Origin: Spirogloea muscicola
Lineage: Eukaryota; Streptophyta; Zygnematophyceae; Spirogloeales; Spirogloeaceae
Direction: 5' to 3'
Length of the DNA: 10,780 nt
NCBI GenBank assembly: GCA_009602725.1
Contig: WELB01000192.1
Span: 208,928-219,707 of the forward strand
How positions within the stretch are numbered: the stretch's first letter is position 1; every line of letters starts with the position of its first letter. Of the stretch, positions 8,794 through 10,780 are shown piece by piece. Made by a program: the position numbers and the translations under genes. The notes below the pieces were generated by a model that was not told where the DNA came from, ran no database searches, and saw only the letters and a list, made by a program, of their open reading frames with translations.

Positions 8794-9130
8794 AAAAGTC
8801 TTTTTCGATGAATGGCAGCAGCCACTGCCAGCGTCGTGCAGCGCGCAGCTGCTCCAATGCTATTGCCTGAAACTGTTGAGGAACATGGACATGCACTCGC
8901 TCCAAAGAGAAAGAGGGACATGAGCACGTCATCAGGCCTTCGTTGATCGTCCTGTTGCTCGTCCCTCGGGCTGTGGCCTGCAGCGCTGAACCGCATCAGA
9001 GAATCTGCACCCATCAGAAGGTGTCATTGTCATCGAATGGTCATCTTACGCGATCCCCAAATTTACGCAAAGTGGTGATTCTACTGTGCACTACTAAGTT
9101 CAGCAGTTCAGCTGAGTCCTCCAATTGACC

Positions 9131-9159
9131 TGTGCAGGGTGTGAAAGACACCCTGCACA
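9131..9159. repeat. Perfect 12-bp hairpin, loop GAAAG
   Basis: TGTGCAGGGTGT and ACACCCTGCACA are exact reverse complements around a 5-nt loop. It is the strongest short palindrome in the window and lies in gene-free DNA. The stem is longer than the histone mRNA 3' stem-loop and no histone gene is near. Confidence 0.9.
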
Positions 9160-9484
9160 CGTACGAGAACCTCAGAAGCCAATGGATCACATTCTATATT
9201 ATTGCACGACGGCCAAATTTGGAGTGACGAGCATGTGTATGCAGCTTCTTAAATAAAGATATAAATGATGAATTAAATAGGTTACAAGTCAATGCTTGTC
9301 GCCGGAAGGCTACAAGACCCGCTCAGCTGATAGCTCGCGTGACCCTGCATCATCAAGCCTGGGAGCCTGGCACTTAAAAGCAAACCGTCAGGTGCTCCTG
9401 AAGCGAGGGATTGGCAGTGGTGAAGTTGCCTCCTCTTGACGACCGACAAACACCTGAGCTCACTGGGCAGTCATTCATCTACAT

Positions 9485-9540
9485 ATTCAGCCTAACTTCA
9501 TGCAAACACTATATTCATCCTAACTTCATGCAAACACTAC
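9485..9540. repeat. 28-bp tandem duplication, two copies
   Basis: Units 9485-9512 and 9513-9540 share the core CCTAACTTCATGCAAACACT and differ at only two positions (G/T at the sixth base and the last base). They are directly adjacent, as after recent slippage or duplication. Confidence 0.95.
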
Positions 9541-9677
9541 TAATACCTCTCAAAGGGCGCTGCGAGGAGCCAAAATCAGCTGTCTGTCTCAGGTTGCACG
9601 CTCCAGGGGAAACACAGCACACGGGAGTATGTGATTGATATTATGACTTGGAACTATATTCACGTGATTGAAGAAAG

Positions 9678-9960
9678 CAGAGGCCTGAACCTCTGGATAA
9701 AATGCAGCGCGCACTTTGACAGCTGGTGGCAGAGAAGGTGGTCTCATCCGATTGTGGGCTCAGGCCCACTATTCTGGACAAGGGGTCCTTGTGAGGAGCT
9801 GTGTGGATCTTGATATCCTGGGCCTGAAGGCCAGCAGGGCTCAGACCCACTAGCTGCCTGGCAGGAGCCATCTGTGGCGCCCGGCACAGGTTTTATTGTC
9901 AAGTGTTCGCCAGAAACAAAAGAATTTTGGATGGCCCGGACCACGCTGTCTACGTTGATC
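9678..9960. other. Hairpin-dense non-coding stretch
   Basis: Several short perfect inverted repeats cluster here: CAGAGG/CCTCTG (9678-9695), GTGGGC/GCCCAC (9754-9769), ACAAGG/CCTTGT (9778-9792), GGCC-TGAA-GGCC near 9819-9830, and CAAAA/TTTTG near 9917-9929. Each is short and could arise by chance. The density is higher than elsewhere in the window and could reflect a structured RNA. I do not recognise a known RNA family and see no tRNA boxes. Confidence 0.35.
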
Positions 9961-9980
9961 CGGTGCTAATGCAGCTCGTA

Positions 9981-9986
9981 TTTATT
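9981..9986 (-). terminator. Poly(A) signal AATAAA of the right-hand Root_cap gene
   Basis: TTTATT on the + strand is AATAAA on the - strand, about 211 nt past the stop codon of the gene at 10197-10661, in a non-coding 3' UTR. Position and orientation fit well. Confidence 0.6.
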
Positions 9987-10196
9987 CACAGCCACTCATT
10001 GAGAAGACGGAGGGAGATGCGACTGTGGGTGCAGTAGGCCCAAGCTACTGGCGATGGCGCATGTCGGCAATGAGCAGCTACAGAGACGAGCAGCATGGAG
10101 GTGGGAGAGCATGCTCCATCCCTACTTTGGGTGCGCACACGGCCTACACATTGTGGGTTGACGTTGGCGTCGAAGGCAGTAGGTGCTTGCAAGCCC

Positions 10197-10661
10197 TTAT
10201 GATGCAGTCTCCTCGCTGGAAGCAGTGGTGATGGCCAAGGGAGAGGCGCTGAAGCGGGAGAACTTGCAGTCGTGCGTGAGGATGGAGGAGCTCTCGTACA
10301 TGGCGGGCGTGCCGTCCAAGAAGCCCTTGCCCTCTTCGCCATCGGCGGCAAGCCGGTGGCCCATGAGCTCAACGAGCGACGAGTACTTGAGAGCGCGCTC
10401 GGCGTGGTCATCGCGGTAGGTTTGGCCCAAGACGCCGTGCACGTCTGGTGAGAACTCTAGGTCCAGTAGCTGCACGTTGATGTGCACCTGAGCGTCATCC
10501 TTAGTCTGGAGGAGCGGGTGGGCGACGCGCAGGCGGACCTCAGCTTCAAGCAGGCCAGGGATGGACAGAGTGTAAACGTCGACGTCATAGGGACCGGTCT
10601 TCTCATATCCAGTGAAGGTCAGGGTCGCGGTCTTGTCGCCCAGCGAAATGGTGTCACCAAG
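10197..10661 (-). CDS. Root_cap domain protein, last exon only (5' part beyond the window)
   Basis: The exon begins after a TATGCAG acceptor (phase 0) with LGDTISLGDKTATLTF and ends in a TAA stop, giving 154 residues. The C-terminal half of Root_cap is clear: VAHPLL, a segment ending in HGVLGQTY, YESSSILTHDCKFSRF, and a short Ser/Thr-rich tail. The spacing matches the complete gene at 5056-6926 (GVLGQTY, then Y-SSS-DC), and the exon starts at the equivalent intron position. Unlike that gene, it has no intron just before the GVLGQTY motif, so one exon covers what the paralogue splits in two. The N-terminal domains are outside the window, so whether this protein also carries an Ole e 1-like domain and a signal peptide is unknown. 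The frame is intact and codon composition is GC-rich as in the paralogue, so it is probably functional. Confidence 0.88.
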   Translation of the reverse strand, partial: LGDTISLGDKTATLTFTGYEKTGPYDVDVYTLSIPGLLEAEVRLRVAHPLLQTKDDAQVHINVQLLDLEFSPDVHGVLGQTYRDDHAERALKYSSLVELMGHRLAADGEEGKGFLDGTPAMYESSSILTHDCKFSRFSASPLAITTASSEETAS

Positions 10662-10780
10662 CTGCATAGGCAAGCATGGCAAGGTCAGTGAGCCCGTGCA
10701 AGCGGGGCTTTAGAGCCAAGAGCAACTCTGGAAGATGTATTGTAGCAAGGAGAGGGGAATGGAGAAGGGGGTTGGGGGGG
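10662..10780 (-). other. Intron upstream of the last Root_cap exon, truncated at the window edge
   Basis: On the - strand it runs from a C-rich run and a pyrimidine tract to the TATGCAG acceptor. No coding frame continues into it that resembles Root_cap. The + strand end of the window is a G run, which may be why the sequence stops here. Confidence 0.75.

Larger units (their letters stand above)
7577..9677. other. Gene-free stretch between pseudogene and hairpin-dense segment
   Basis: About 2.1 kb without a recognisable gene. The longest open frame that is not antisense to the pseudogene (96 codons at 8633-8923, + strand) has no motif I recognise and no other sign of being a gene. An AT-rich patch with AATAAA at 9252-9257 (+ strand) has no upstream gene to serve. 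The rest holds the short hairpins and tandem repeat listed separately. Confidence 0.6.

Noticed and set aside
8774-8804. Bacterial Rho-independent terminator (stem plus T run)
   Set aside because: The window is clearly eukaryotic with spliced genes, and no transcript is seen to end here.
8633-8923. 96-codon + strand open frame as a small gene
   Set aside because: No recognisable motif, no clear promoter or poly(A) signal close by, ordinary length for chance.
9241-9290. TATA box / poly(A) signal in AT-rich patch
   Set aside because: No gene on either strand in a position to use it.

Overview
This is a eukaryotic nuclear window. Both readable genes are split by GT-AG introns, and the protein content is of the green lineage: a plant-type Ran GTPase and secreted proteins with Ole e 1-like and Root_cap domains. 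The mixed base composition, GC-rich first exons and moderately long introns would fit a streptophyte alga or an early-diverging land plant. The species cannot be named from the sequence. The window ends in a G run, so it may be a whole contig that stops at a hard-to-sequence homopolymer.

Layout, left to right. (1) 1-644 is a CpG-rich leader with (CCG)n tracts and one N; it holds the upstream part of the Ran gene, and no convincing start codon is visible. (2) 645-3305, + strand: six exons of a Ran small GTPase. All G motifs and the acidic C-terminus are intact once five introns are removed, giving 222 residues plus an unlocated initiator Met. (3) 3306-5055 is the convergent intergenic stretch. 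Its main feature is an approximately 620-bp imperfect palindrome (about 3713-4335) whose arms run almost to the centre, predicting a very long RNA or DNA hairpin just downstream of Ran. (4) 5056-6926, - strand: a complete four-exon gene for a 422-residue secreted protein with a signal peptide, an N-terminal Ole e 1-like Cys domain and a C-terminal Root_cap domain. (5) 6971-7030 is a G9-C-T43-C6 homopolymer block directly upstream of that start codon. (6) 7099-7576, + strand: a decayed copy of the last exon of a Root_cap gene, in inverted orientation, with stops and frameshifts. It keeps a few bases of the preceding intron and the start of the 3' UTR, so it is a DNA-level duplication and not a retrocopy. 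(7) 7577-9980 has no recognisable gene; it has several short perfect hairpins, a 28-bp tandem duplication and a hairpin-dense stretch near 9678-9960. (8) 10197-10661, - strand: the last exon of a second Root_cap gene, cut off by the right edge inside its preceding intron.

The locus therefore has a housekeeping nuclear-transport GTPase converging on a small family of secreted, probably extracellular-matrix, Root_cap proteins. That family consists of two genes in the same orientation, with an inverted dead fragment between them. The most unusual items are the long palindrome, the Ole e 1/Root_cap domain pairing, the inverted pseudogene abutting the 5' end of a live paralogue, and the difference in intron content between the two paralogues. 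All assignments come from reading the sequence and remembered family motifs; no database search was made.
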